Source of the DNA: Branchiostoma floridae
Taxonomy: Eukaryota > Chordata > Leptocardii > Amphioxiformes > Branchiostomatidae
Length of the DNA stretch: 64,000 nucleotides
Assembly: GCF_000003815.2 (NCBI RefSeq)
Contig: NC_049996.1
Coordinates: 1,159,246-1,223,245, forward strand
Direction: 5' to 3'
Positions 20,682-30,329 of the stretch are shown here, piece by piece; positions within the stretch are counted from its first letter, which is position 1; every line of letters begins with the position of its first letter. The position numbers were made by a program, and so were the translations under genes. The notes beneath the pieces are model-generated. The model made no database searches and had not been told where the DNA came from. It was given only the letters and a program-made list of their open reading frames with translations.

Positions 20682-22983
20682 GTTAGTATCTTAGTTATGG
20701 TGGTGATGATAATTGTTTCAGAATCTATGATTGCCCTGCCTTGCATAGAGAAATGTTGTTTGTGTTTCCATCTGTTTGAATATTCAACGTATATACCGTC
20801 AGACTGAGTGAACAGTATATCCATTTATATGTTTTCATACAAGTGATTTATACATGCATATAGTGATGATATACAGTTTGTTTAGCATGCATAGATAGAT
20901 TTCCTGCCATATACATATATAGTAGGTACACAATGTAGTAATTGTATGTAAATGTAAAGTAGAAATTTCTGAGATGGACATTTTTATTACATTATATATA
21001 CTGCACTTGTATATACTTGCTATGCTTAATGTCAAGTTTTGTCAAGTGCAAGTCCTCCATGGTTGATAAGTAGTTCCTGTTTAATTGCTTCTGTGCTTGC
21101 TGTACTTAATTGATCACCATTGTGGCACAGATTTTGTAATTTGTACTACATGTATTGTGAATGACAGTCATTCATAAATCTTCCCACTGACAGATACATG
21201 TATTTGAGTGTGTGTTATAAAATGAAAAATGTATGCAGCTATTTTTTGGTTACTGTTACCAAACTTGACCATTCCTACCAGAGATTTAAAACTCTTGTAG
21301 ACAAACTGATTCTGATTAGACTGATTTGTCTGATATTGCAGTGTGGCTGGTACTGGGGTCCTATGAACTGGGACGATGCAGAAACAAAGCTTGCTGGGAA
21401 GCCTGACGGCTCCTTCCTTGTCCGTGACAGTTCTGACGACCGCTACATCCTGAGCCTGAGTTTCAGGGCACGGGGAGGGACTCATCACACCAGGATAGAA
21501 CACAGCAAAGGTCTGAACTTATCTGTTATCCAAGAAATCTTGTTTGTTTGTTTGAAGTTCTCAAAGAAAAGTAACAAAGGAAGTGAGGGCACCATCCAAA
21601 GGCGACCATTGAACAATAAGCCATTGAAGAATATGTCTCAGACTTATGTCCGAAGTCTTATGTTTTTAACGATATTAGCTCAGTTAATTGGGCTGTTCAT
21701 TTGTTTATTATGTCCCACACATATGGTTTTTCTTGATTACTACACAATTGCCAATGTTTCCAAGTCCCCCAGCTGCCCTGTCCAGTGTGCACATATGTGA
21801 TGGAGTTAATTTTCAAGTAATACTGTAAATGCATTTAAGTTCGCGGGGATTTAATTTCGCGGTAGCGGGAAAAATGACTTTCCGCGGTGGTTTTAATTTC
21901 GCGGTAACACCATAGACGGCAGTCTAATATCATTATAGAAAAATGTAGTGGTCACCACGAAAACTGCAAATATTTCTGCATTTACAGTATATGCTGAAGT
22001 CTCTAACGTTTTCAAATTTGGCTGACTTCAATCAAGAAATACAGTAAAACTACTAAAAGCTCGTTGACTGTGTGACAGGCTCAACAACATTATCAAGAGC
22101 AAAGCTAGCAGAAGTATTGACTTAAGAACAACTTGTTTGGTTTTGCAGGTGTGTTCAGCTTCTGGTCACAGCTGCCCTGTCCAGTGTGCACATATGTGAT
22201 GGAGTTAATTTTCAAGTAATACTGTAAATGCATTTAAGTTCGCGGGGATTTAATTTCGCGGTAGCGGGAAAAATGACTTTCCGCGGTGGTTTTAATTTCG
22301 CGGTAACACCATAGACGGCAGTCTAATATCATTATAGAAAAATGTTCGTGGTGGTTTTAAGTTCGCGGTGAAGTGGTCACCACGAAAACTGCAAATATTT
22401 CTGCATTTACAGTATATGCTGAAGTCTCTAACGTTTTCAAATTTGGCTGACTTCAATCAAGAAATACAGTAAAACTACTAAAAGCTCGTTGACTGTGTGA
22501 CAGGCTCAACAACATTATCAAGAGCAAAGCTAGCAGAAGTATTGACTTAAGAACAACTTGTTTGGTTTTGCAGGTGTGTTCAGCTTCTGGTCACAGCCCA
22601 AGTCCCACGGATGCTCGCCCTCCATCGTGGAGTTCATAGAGACCGCCATGCTGCACTCCAACACAGGGAAGTTCCAGTACTACCTGCGTGCACGCGCCCT
22701 CGGCTCCCCGCCGGTCCCCGTCCTACTCCTCAAGCCCATCTCTCGCTTTGAGAACCTGAAGACCCTACAGCACATATGTAGGTTTGTCATCCGTAAACAA
22801 GTCCGCATCGACCACATCGATCTCCTGCCCCTACCCAAGGGCCTGAAAGTGTACCTGACAGACTGTCAGTACTATGATATCGAGGAGGAAACCTTCTTCG
22901 ATGAGAGGAAGAGGAAAGAGGAACAGAAAAGTGGTGATGATTCTGATGAAGATGAGGAAGACCAGAGAGAAGGGCTGTACTAA
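20608..22983 (+). CDS. SOCS6/7: SOCS6/7-type suppressor of cytokine signalling (3' part)
   Basis: Three exons: 20608-20681, 21342-21510, 22574-22983 (stop TAA 22981-22983). SOCS proteins bind phosphotyrosine with an SH2 domain and recruit Elongin B/C-Cullin5 through the SOCS box to ubiquitinate partners in the cytosol. Exon 1 ends FARSLKELER. Exon 2 holds the SH2 start CGWYWGPMNWDDAE and the FLVR motif GSFLVRDSSDDRYILSLSF with the phosphate-binding Arg. Exon 3 completes the SH2 domain (VFSFWSQP, then IVEFIETAM). It continues with the SOCS box: TLQHICRFVIRKQVRIDHID (BC box) and LPLPKGLKVYL (Cul5 box). An acidic tail (GDDSDEDEED) follows. The pattern CGWYWGPMNW-DAE is closest to SOCS7 and SOCS6. 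The long N-terminal part expected in this subfamily is not found in the window. Confidence 0.93.
21342..21510 (+). CDS. SOCS6/7: SOCS6/7 exon b (SH2 first half)
   Basis: Acceptor gatattgcag; donor GTCTGA after 21510, phase 1 (a Gly codon split G/GT). Carries the SH2 start and the FLVR phosphotyrosine pocket, ending HHTRIEHSK. Confidence 0.92.
21821..21989. mobile_element. TTCGCGG MITE, copy A
   Basis: Begins tactgtaaatgcatttaagt and ends tctgcatttacagta, an inverted terminal repeat bounded by TA, with internal ttcgcggt motifs. Lies in unit 1 of the SOCS intron duplication and lacks about 28 bp found in copy B. Confidence 0.75.
22220..22414. mobile_element. TTCGCGG MITE, copy B
   Basis: Same termini as copy A, in unit 2 of the duplication, with the extra segment gtggttttaagttcgcggtg. 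Non-coding, TA-flanked and palindromic. Confidence 0.75.
22574..22983 (+). CDS. SOCS6/7: SOCS6/7 terminal coding exon (SH2 end + SOCS box)
   Basis: Acceptor ggttttgcag before 22574; first bases GT complete the split Gly codon. Ends with REGLY and TAA. Its first ~23 bases are also present in a duplicated decoy at 22149. Confidence 0.93.
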
Positions 22984-23250
22984 GGGATGTAAAGTTCCTG
23001 AATCTAGACACATTCTATGTGGGATTAGCTCAAAGTATAAGAATTGTAAAGGTTTGTAAAGTATAGTTTTGAATTGCTGTATATGTAAAAGAAATGCCTA
23101 CTGAAATAAGCTGTGTGGCCATTGAGAAAAAGGTCCACTTGTTGCATCGTTGTATTTCAATCCATACATGGATTGAAATATATTGTATTATATATAGAAT
23201 TGTCATGGTATTATCTTTACTCTCTTTGTGAAAGGACAAGATCAATGAAT

Positions 23251-23462
23251 TACTGTAAATGTATTTAAGTTCGCGGGGATTTAATTTCGCGGTAGCGGGA
23301 AAAAGGACATTTCGCGGTGGATTTAAGTTCGCGGTAACACTATAGACTGCAGTCTAATATCATAATAGAAAAATGTTCGCGGTGGTTTTAAATTCGCGGT
23401 GAAGTGGTCACCGCGAAAACCGCGAACATTAATCCACCGAGAACATTTCTGCATTTACAGTA
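23251..23462. mobile_element. TTCGCGG MITE, copy C (SOCS 3' flank)
   Basis: The fullest copy: tactgtaaatgtatttaagt to tgcatttacagta, with the inner inverted pair ttcgcggtgaagtggtcacc / ggtcaccgcgaa. It lies about 270 bp after the SOCS stop, so it is probably in the 3' UTR. TA flanks suggest a Tc1/mariner-type mobiliser, but this is inference. Confidence 0.75.
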
Positions 23463-24437
23463 TGTGAATATTAAGAAAAAAGATGCCATTTTTTTCTGCT
23501 GAAATTCTACAAACAAAACTAATGAATCAAATAATTCTCATGGAAATTGAAATTTCAAAACCAGCTGTTACCTGATATACCTGTGTAACATTATGTTAAT
23601 AAGATATATATTTATGAAATATATAAATCAAGGCAATACATCATCTTTATAAGACTAGCAAAAGTACGATGTATGTGTTGTCAATCTGATAAGAAATACT
23701 TTGCCAAATTTTGCCTGGATGCTATGGTTTGTGGTTTGTATTTTTTAGTGACTCAGTGCTGTATTTTTGCTTGATGGCGTGTAGCAACATATGATAATTT
23801 GAAATTTATTATTGGCTTAAAAAGTGATATGCAACATATTTCCATTAAGATGTCAAGTAGGAAGTCTAAATATATTTTGGTTTAAAACCCACAAATTAAG
23901 AACACATAGGAAAGTAGCCTCAATTTTGCATCCCCTTTTTCTACTGTGACTTATATGACACATAGTGTATNNNNNNNNNNNNNNNNNNNNNNNNNNNNNN
24001 NNNNNNNNNNNNNNNNNNNNNNNNNNNNNNNNNNNNNNNNNNNNNNNNNNNNNNNNNNNNNNNNNNNNNNCTAATTAAAAGTGCCTGAAAAATGTCATTT
24101 TGAACAGTTAAGTCTGAAATATTCCTGATTATTATTTTGTTGTGGTGACTTATCCCCCACAAAGTCATCACACAGCCAACATATTTTTCTATGAAGATTT
24201 TCAGTCGGCAATTAACTCTGTGCCCATGGCATATTTGCCCTTTTGCCAATGCCCCAGCTCCTTTAACTCCCTAGAGGCGAAAATGATTCCCCTCTAAGTA
24301 TTTGCATTTATAACTATATGAAATAGAATAAGATTTAAGTTATTCATAGGAAAAATTATAGGATTCCTCTGTATAGTGGTGATAGGACATTAAAAATGGT
24401 CCAAAGATTTGAAACAAAATTAAATATTAGGAACTAA
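23463..24437. other. AT-rich flank with 100-bp gap
   Basis: No gene recognised. An assembly gap lies at 23971-24070. Could be 3' UTR or intergenic. Confidence 0.4.
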
Positions 24438-24971
24438 GGCCACAGCAAGTAGATTTTATGGATGACATCCTCTGCAGACTGCAAAAATAGTGCGATAGGG
24501 CGGAAAAAAAACAAGATGGGTGAAAAAAACAAGATGGCTACATGTTCAAAAATAGGCACGATAAAGTTGTATGAATGTTGTAACAAGAATTAAAGGGACA
24601 AAACATGGTATGAGAGCCAACAAGGCATTCATTGCTGTATTCAAGACATGTACTGATGTGATAAAAGTGACACTAGTGTGGTAGGCTGGCATCAGCAACA
24701 AAGTTGGTAACCACACTCATGGCTTCTATATTGGTGTCACTTTTACAACTATCAAATAAGTTTCATTTCTGCAACTACAGTCCTGGGTACCTCGCAAGTG
24801 TCACTACAAGAACAATTATTAGGCCACAACACAATATATTTGTTCATTTTGGTACTTTATCATCATGTTGACCATCCCTACAGAAGAAAAAAGTTCTTGT
24901 TTTTTTTTCTGAAATCAGGCAAAAATTAATGCGCGCGCTGATGTCATCCATAAAATTTACTTGCTGTGGCC
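24438..24971. mobile_element. Harbinger-type MITE, 534 bp, TAA target duplication
   Basis: Termini ggccacagcaagta...atggatgacatc and gatgtcatccat...tacttgctgtggcc form inverted repeats of about 35 bp. TAA flanks both sides (24435-24437, 24972-24974). A 3-bp TWA duplication with GGCC ends fits PIF/Harbinger. No transposase is encoded. Confidence 0.8.
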
Positions 24972-25177
24972 TAATACTCTTGAATGAATTTGATATCATG
25001 AAATGTGGATGTATTACAAATTAATCATTGTTCCACAACAGAATCAATTTTTAAACCATTGCATGATATGAGTGTATAGAAATAAAATTTTTCATTTTTT
25101 TAGTCTTTCATGTCCACAAATTGCCATCTTGTGTTTGACAATAAGACCATTTGATGTGTAGTTTGTATTTTTTTCAG

Positions 25178-25204
25178 ACTCTGATGGAGTTTGAAGAGTT
25201 GTAA
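25178..25204 (+). CDS. possible short terminal coding exon
   Basis: A strong acceptor (gtatttttttcag) is followed by an open TLMEFEEL and TAA at 25202-25204. An AATAAA lies downstream at 25831-25836. It could be an alternative last exon of a plus-strand transcript (perhaps of the SOCS locus) or chance; no homology is claimed. Confidence 0.2.
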   Translation, partial: TLMEFEEL

Positions 25205-25830
25205 GTTTAACAGAAGAGCTGGTAAGAGATTCTAGTATGCTTTCAATTCTGTGTAAAATTTCTGCATTGAATTAGTTCAGGGTTTTTTTGGGTCTTGAAA
25301 ATTTGTTCATTGAATTTTTTTCTTACATCTTTTTGTGCAATTTTCAAGCTGTTGTTCCACCAATCATTTAAAACCTTCCAGTGTTTTCTTTCAGCATCTT
25401 GCAAAGAATTAGGATTACTAGGTTGGAAAAGAAAAATATGCCTTCCCAAATTTATATTATTTTGGTAAACTTTGATGTATATGGTATATGTATGTGAAAG
25501 AACTTCTATACATTAATTTATTACTCAACTTGAATTTCATTCCAGAATATTTATGTAGAAGAATGTAAATGTAGAAGTTGTCATTTCTTTATAGAATGCT
25601 TAGAAGCACACATATTAGTACACATATTGAATTCTATATTTCCTATGAATGAATTGGGGTGTAACTTTTATGCCTATGTTTCAGTTTGCTTGTGTATCAC
25701 TTGGTTATAGATTGATTTAGTTTTTTCACCATGATATATTTTTGTCTAAGCTTCAATATAAAGGAACCAGTTGTTGTGGTAGCCCAAAGTGATGATATTG
25801 AATGAATGGGGCTTGCTGGGAAGATGGGGT

Positions 25831-25836
25831 AATAAA
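25831..25836 (+). terminator. candidate poly(A) signal, plus strand
   Basis: AATAAA in ggtaataaagcgatgatga. It lies about 170 bp before the poly(A) signal of the minus-strand FABP gene, as expected for convergent genes. No cDNA evidence. Confidence 0.3.
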
Positions 25837-26002
25837 GCGATGATGATTGTTCCAAGCAACCAATCATGTCCTCTGTTATTTCTCTAACTTGACTCCATCT
25901 AGTGTGTTCTCAGTTCTGATTGGTACAAGAAAAAAACATTTAAATGAGGCCCTTATCGTTTTCCAACATTAACATACATGACCTTGATTGTGATTGCTTT
26001 GT

Positions 26003-26008
26003 TTTATT
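26003..26008 (-). terminator. candidate FABP poly(A) signal
   Basis: tttatt on the plus strand is AATAAA on the minus strand, about 330 bases after the FABP stop codon. It is the first such signal past the stop. Confidence 0.4.
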
Positions 26009-26339
26009 GTCGCTATGATAATGCATATAACAGCCTGCAATGAGTTTGAAGTGCTGTTTAGTTGTGTAATGTATGGCATGAGTGATAACTATTGGCCTTG
26101 TCATCATACAGGCAAGCCAGTATTTCTTTCTTTTATTACTTTTCTGATAATATTTGCATCCATAGTCCAATTCGATTACAGTAATTCACAAGTTCATCTG
26201 GGTCTTATTTTAACAATTATATTTCATCCTTAAGGAATCTACAGGAATATGTTGTCAACACGTATTGCTCAGTCATTGTTTCAAGACAAGGAGCTGCTTT
26301 CAAAATGACAACCCTGACATAATCACATACTGGTGTTAT

Positions 26340-26393
26340 TCAATTTTGTCTCTTGTACTGCCGTGTGCAGATGACGTCACCCACAGTCAAAAC
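26340..26393 (-). CDS. FABP: FABP exon 4
   Basis: Acceptor cctctcctag. Encodes VLTVGDVICTRQYKRQN and TGA (26342-26340), with the conserved Arg-x-Tyr. Confidence 0.92.
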   Translation of the reverse strand, partial: VLTVGDVICTRQYKRQN

Positions 26394-28132
26394 CTAGGAG
26401 AGGAACAAAGACTTGAGTTAAAAACTGCCCTGATTTGATTAGAATTGGCTTAAATGTGTCACTGTATATTGTATAGTTTGATTAGTTGGGGATTTTTTTT
26501 CATATGTATTCATGATTCTATACATCTTAAAAACGTTCATCAATGTTGTAAACATTCCCTGCTCTCTAAGACCCCATACCCCCTCCATGTTTACATGATG
26601 AGAAATGAGACAATTGCCTGTACTTACAGCTGTCATGACGTCACCCTGCACCTCCCTAGAGATGACGACAGGCTGACCTTGATAGTCGTACACCGCCTCC
26701 AGCTTGGGCCCGTTCCATGTATAAGTTGTCTAGTAAAGGAAAGAAAACATTCTTCATGAGGTCACGGAAAGAAGAAAGTGCCTTCGCCTCTGAGGCGTTG
26801 CCAAAATCCATTTTCAGGTCACAAAATACATTGAACTATAGTATAAAGATTCTATAAAGAAATACAGGCTATACTATCCTCGCTTTGAAGCACAGTCATT
26901 GTTGCAAACTGTAGAAATCTTCCATGCAATCTAATAGGGCCGAAACAGTGACATACCATGGTGATGCAGTTAATGAAATTATACTAGTATTATCAAAAGT
27001 TAAAGTCGCAGATATCAAAATTTTAAGCGGACTAAGTTAGATCAAAGTCAAACATGACGACATACCATTTTTTTGGTGCCGTCCATGACAATCTCCTCCA
27101 CCTGTTTGTCGATAGTGAAGGAGTTGGTGTGCTCCCCCACCTCCGTGACTGTGGTCCAGGTGAACCTGTCGCTGTCCTGCAGTATCTCAAACGTCGGCTT
27201 GGCGGCGTTGCCGATCTTTCTCATCTCTTCGCCAACCCCTGAAATATGAGTATGAAATGTGTTTATGATGCTTCTTTGGGGAAGCATGATATTGATATTT
27301 TTCAGATATCTTAATGCAATGTGGCTTCGCTATTTCTCGCCTTTTTAACCGTCTCATCTGTACCATTTTCAATAGGTGTACAGCCCTACAAATGCGAACG
27401 TACAAGCCCATCAGCATGCATGCAGCGACCGTGCGTATTTATTGCCGCTTAGATATACAAATGAAACATCCCTCTATCCTGTTACCGGCAGAACTTTTAA
27501 TGATCGCAACATGATAAGCGCGATACAGTACACTTCACCATACCCTCATCACAGGAGCCGCGCAACCCCGTACTTGGTGACCGTCCGAACTACGCCCCCT
27601 ACCTGCCAAGTTTGGAAATGGAATTTTGGCGTGGCGCTGCAGAATTCGACGCCCAGCCAAGCCCAGATCCGATCGTTCCGAGGCAAACCAATTCATGTAT
27701 TCGAAAATAACGTACTTTTTATCTGATAGAAAGATTTTCTCTTAAAGTCACAGAATATTTCTTGCCATTCCCATTAAATCGAGCATGTCACCAAATCGTA
27801 CTATCAAATGTGATAGAGTGATGTCACACGTGTAGAACAGATGGACCAATTCATGTATTCGAAAGTAACATACGTTTTACCTGATATAAGGATTTTACTG
27901 AATATTTACCGTCATTCCCTTTCACTTGTGAAGAAATCGCATATACTGAGCACAAACGCGGTGATGTAGAACACAGAATTTGATTCAAGCAAATGTGTAC
28001 AAAATCGAAAACTTATGAATTATCATATGAAGTATCATATGTAACAGATACCCTACCTATGGCCTTCATGAATTCGTCGAAGTTGTCCGACGAATCCAGC
28101 GTCCAAGTCCCGGTATAGCTGTTTGCTGCCAT
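26340..28132 (-). CDS. FABP: fatty acid-binding protein, complete, 4 exons, 134 aa
   Basis: Intracellular lipid-binding protein: a ten-stranded beta-barrel carrying fatty acids or similar ligands in the cytosol. Minus-strand exons are 28132-28057 (76 nt), 27238-27066 (173 nt), 26729-26628 (102 nt) and 26393-26340 (54 nt with TGA). The 173/102/51-codon-nt sizes and phases 1,0,0 are the classic FABP gene structure. The N-terminus MAANSYTGTWTLDSSDNFDE is the FABP signature; the end VGDVICTRQYKRQN holds the Arg-x-Tyr carboxylate-binding pair (R128, Y130). All splice sites are GT-AG and no defect is seen. The exact subfamily (liver, heart or CRABP-like) cannot be set without a tree. Intron 1 carries a ~157-bp tandem duplication. 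Confidence 0.95.
26628..26729 (-). CDS. FABP: FABP exon 3
   Basis: Acceptor ctttactag and donor GTAAGT. Encodes TTYTWNGPKLEAVYDYQGQP then VVISREVQGDVMTA, 102 nt as in vertebrate FABP genes. Confidence 0.92.
27066..27238 (-). CDS. FABP: FABP exon 2
   Basis: Acceptor tatttcag and donor GTATGT. Encodes VGEEMRKIGNAAKPTFEI through FTIDKQVEEIVMDGTKKM, exactly the usual 173 nt, ending in phase 0. Confidence 0.93.
27688..27900. repeat. tandem duplication in FABP intron 1
   Basis: ccaattcatgtattcgaaa recurs at about 27689 and 27846 (offset 157 bp), followed in both by ttacctgatat/ttatctgata and gattttctc/gattttact blocks. Diverged, so older than the SOCS intron duplication. Confidence 0.65.
28057..28132 (-). 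CDS. FABP: FABP exon 1
   Basis: ATG at 28132-28130; encodes MAANSYTGTWTLDSSDNFDE then FMKAI plus one base. Donor GTAGGG follows, phase 1. Confidence 0.93.
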
Positions 28133-28205
28133 CGTGTCCCTTCAGTCCCGAGCTGTGTTGTTCAACTTGTTGTGGTCCAGACTTCGTGTGATTTAAAAGT
28201 AGGTC
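28133..28205 (-). promoter_or_regulatory. FABP core promoter, TATA-like box
   Basis: cttttaaatcacac (plus-strand gatttaaaag at 28191-28200) lies about 60 bp upstream of the FABP ATG and could act as a TATA-type box, giving a short 5' UTR. Inference from position only. Confidence 0.35.
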
Positions 28206-28736
28206 AGTCAAGACCCCATACCCATAGAACACTCATACATGCCTTAGCTTCAAGGCACCCTATAGGTGTCATTCACATATGGACCCAACCATCTTCCTAA
28301 GTGGGTCAGGTAAGATCCCATACGTGTAAAGCACTTAACATGGTGCACACTGCACCCCTGCGCGTTCCTCGCATATGGACCAAACCATCTGCAGGTCTTG
28401 GTCATAAGATCATTGACTCAGTGTAACGTTTGAACTCGTGTGGCTGGGTAAAGGCGTGTCCAGTCCATAAACAACTTGCTAGACATTACAACACGTACAA
28501 CCTGATAGCTGGACATGACCAGCATAGATAAACGTCGTCTGAATCTGATAAAGAGACATCCGACATTAGCATTGTATTAAGCGCGTGATGAGGGATATTT
28601 ATTAAAGTGCAGTTCTTGTGCATCAGACTGTACAAAAGTGGATACACAGCCCGTATGATTCTCTATGTGGTGCGTACTGGTCTATCGACGTCGCTGACCA
28701 CGAGTCACGCACAGAATCAAAGCACAGAAACAACGT
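28206..28736. other. FABP upstream region with direct repeats
   Basis: Diverged ~100-bp direct repeats: gtcagtcaagaccccata (28203) and gtcaggtaagatcccata (28305), each followed by cacatatggacccaacca or gcatatggaccaaaccatct. Could hold FABP enhancers; no known motif was assigned. Confidence 0.4.
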
Positions 28737-28742
28737 TTATTT
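28737..28742 (-). terminator. candidate poly(A) signal of PDMR-repeat gene
   Basis: Plus-strand tttatt reads AATAAA on the minus strand, about 385 bases after the PDMR frame's stop at 29126. Confidence 0.3.
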
Positions 28743-29125
28743 TGACATGATATAACATTCATGTTCCTCCTGAAAATGCTTTCATATTAGATACATCCAA
28801 GCATATGCAAGCTCGCTTTCATCATGCAATAGCGGCTTTCACAAAAGCATACGTTAGAGAAATAACATATAAGGTTTATACATTTCCTTTAAGACACAAG
28901 TATAACACTTATTTGTATTATATAGAATTATATTTAACATAGAAATAAATACATAATATATACGAGTCAATATAAACGAGTTCAGATCTCTATTCTTTGA
29001 GGAAGATTCTTTGTCCAAGCAAATTGTGTGTTGCAAAATGCAATATCGCATATACATAAAACGTCATTTGGTCCACGTAATTGTAGCAATCTGATGGCGT
29101 TAATGTATATACATATTCATATATT

Positions 29126-29584
29126 CTAGGTGAAGACTAGTGTCCTTGTGCTCGCGTTGCTTCGTCCTCTCCTCGCATGATTTCGCGTGACTGGAGTCCC
29201 GTCCACGTTCAGGAGCGCCCCCTGTGGAGACTTCTCCAAAAGTGCATCCCTGTTGAACTTCCATCTCATGTCCGGAGACCTGTTCACGTTTAGCGGGACT
29301 CCTTGCGGGGATTTCACGCAGAGAGATTCCCTGTTCTCCGCCCAGCGCATGTCCGGCGTTCCATTCGTATTTCTGGGGCTCCCGTCAGGAGAGCCCAGCA
29401 TGCTGCTCCTGTTCACACGAATGCGCATGTCCGGAGACCCGTCGTACTTGTTGAGCGGACTGTTGGAATACTTCACGCGGCTTAGCTCTCCCGAAGAAAG
29501 CCTCGTTGGCGTCGCAAAGAGAACGGAGTCTGAAGATGACGATGTTGAACTTGACCTTGAGGAATATCGCGATAACTTCCGACA
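29126..29584 (-). CDS. PDMR-repeat protein, terminal exon (partial)
   Basis: A minus-strand frame enters from the assembly gap (29585-29684) and ends at 29126. It starts with a Ser/Arg-rich stretch (SRYSSRSSSTSSSSDS), then about three 26-27-residue repeats with the core PDMR-x3-NR-x-(S/A)L, SP-(Q/D)-G, and N-x-(N/D)-(G/R)-(T/S). Repeats begin near PDMRIRVNR, PDMRWAENR and PDMRWKFNR, with a degenerate PVTRNH at the end. The repeat constraint argues for real coding. No enzymatic domain is seen; function unknown. The start and upstream exons are in or beyond the gap. The gene lies upstream of FABP in the same orientation. Confidence 0.6.
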   Translation of the reverse strand, partial: CRKLSRYSSRSSSTSSSSDSVLFATPTRLSSGELSRVKYSNSPLNKYDGSPDMRIRVNRSSMLGSPDGSPRNTNGTPDMRWAENRESLCVKSPQGVPLNVNRSPDMRWKFNRDALLEKSPQGALLNVDGTPVTRNHARRGRSNASTRTLVFT

Positions 29585-29684
29585 NNNNNNNNNNNNNNNN
29601 NNNNNNNNNNNNNNNNNNNNNNNNNNNNNNNNNNNNNNNNNNNNNNNNNNNNNNNNNNNNNNNNNNNNNNNNNNNNNNNNNNNN
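29585..29684. other. assembly gap (100 N)
   Basis: Default-size gap that hides the beginning of the PDMR-repeat exon. Confidence 0.99.
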
Positions 29685-30221
29685 ACTAACATTAGAGGCA
29701 GAAATCATGAAAGTCCATTGTTCCCTTCTTGAGTTATCCACTTCAGATAGAAGTTTTTGGCAAAAAATGCCCCTGCTATCCCCAAACGAGCTGCTAGGGG
29801 GTCCAACTTATGTCGGTTCTTCCTGAGCACAAGAGCTATCTAACACCCAAATATCACGACCATAATCATTCAGAACACGAAGTAGCAAAACCGGAAGTTG
29901 CGCTGCAATTCCAAGGAAAACCGTTAAGGGGCCCAAAATCTAATCATTTCCAGCTTTCATCACACCCTACCAACACACCAAATATGAAATCAATCCACCT
30001 AGCCGTTCTTGAGTTATCTTGTTGAGTGAGACAGACAGACAAACGACACACATAACGCTAGTGAAAATGGGGATAACAATACTTCGCTCGAGAAGGCTAA
30101 TTAGTCCATCATTTGGCGAAAGTATGAGTTGCGCTAGGAGTTGAAGAGCGGACTATTTTCTCTCGCGGAAGGAAAATGAAACTGCATGCGGTCAGCTCTC
30201 GATAGTAACTTACCTGCATGA
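29685..30221. repeat. dispersed repeat remnant
   Basis: Contains ccaacacaccaaatatgaaa, a Cys/Ile-free non-coding block ending gttcttgagttatcttgtt, gacagacagacaaacgacac. A shorter copy of cttcttgagttatcc lies at 29724-29738. A related motif (attacaatatttggtatgtg) is in 52780-52800. Typical of a dispersed family; class not determined. Confidence 0.45.
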
Positions 30222-30302
30222 ACGGATGGAGAATTTTAGGAGCTTACGATCCCGTGACAAAGATTAACATAAGTCCCGTGCTTCCTAAAATTCTCCATCC
30301 GT
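30222..30302. repeat. 20-bp perfect inverted repeat
   Basis: acggatggagaattttagga at 30222-30241 is exactly complementary to 30283-30302, with a 41-nt loop. Foldback-type; no target duplication determined. Confidence 0.75.
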
Positions 30303-30329
30303 CTTAAAGTTGATATGATGATTCTGCAA

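Larger units (their letters stand above)
21770..22596 (+). repeat. tandem duplication in SOCS intron including exon start
   Basis: Unit 1 is 21770-22168 and unit 2 is 22169-22596; they are nearly identical except for about 28 bp (near 22344-22371) missing from unit 1. Each unit holds the intronic block starting cagctgccctgtccagtg, a TTCGCGG-type MITE, and the branch/acceptor region plus the first bases of the last SOCS exon. Only unit 2 continues into the real exon. The near identity suggests a recent event or a haplotype assembly artefact. Confidence 0.9.

Noticed and set aside
21198..21800. 200-codon continuous frame as a single SOCS exon
   Set aside because: Only 21342-21510 matches SH2 and is bounded by AG/GT sites; the rest is intronic sequence that happens to stay open.
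29187..29732. Plus-strand frames of up to 181 codons over the PDMR region
   Set aside because: They are antisense to the repeat-constrained minus-strand frame and have no recognisable features.
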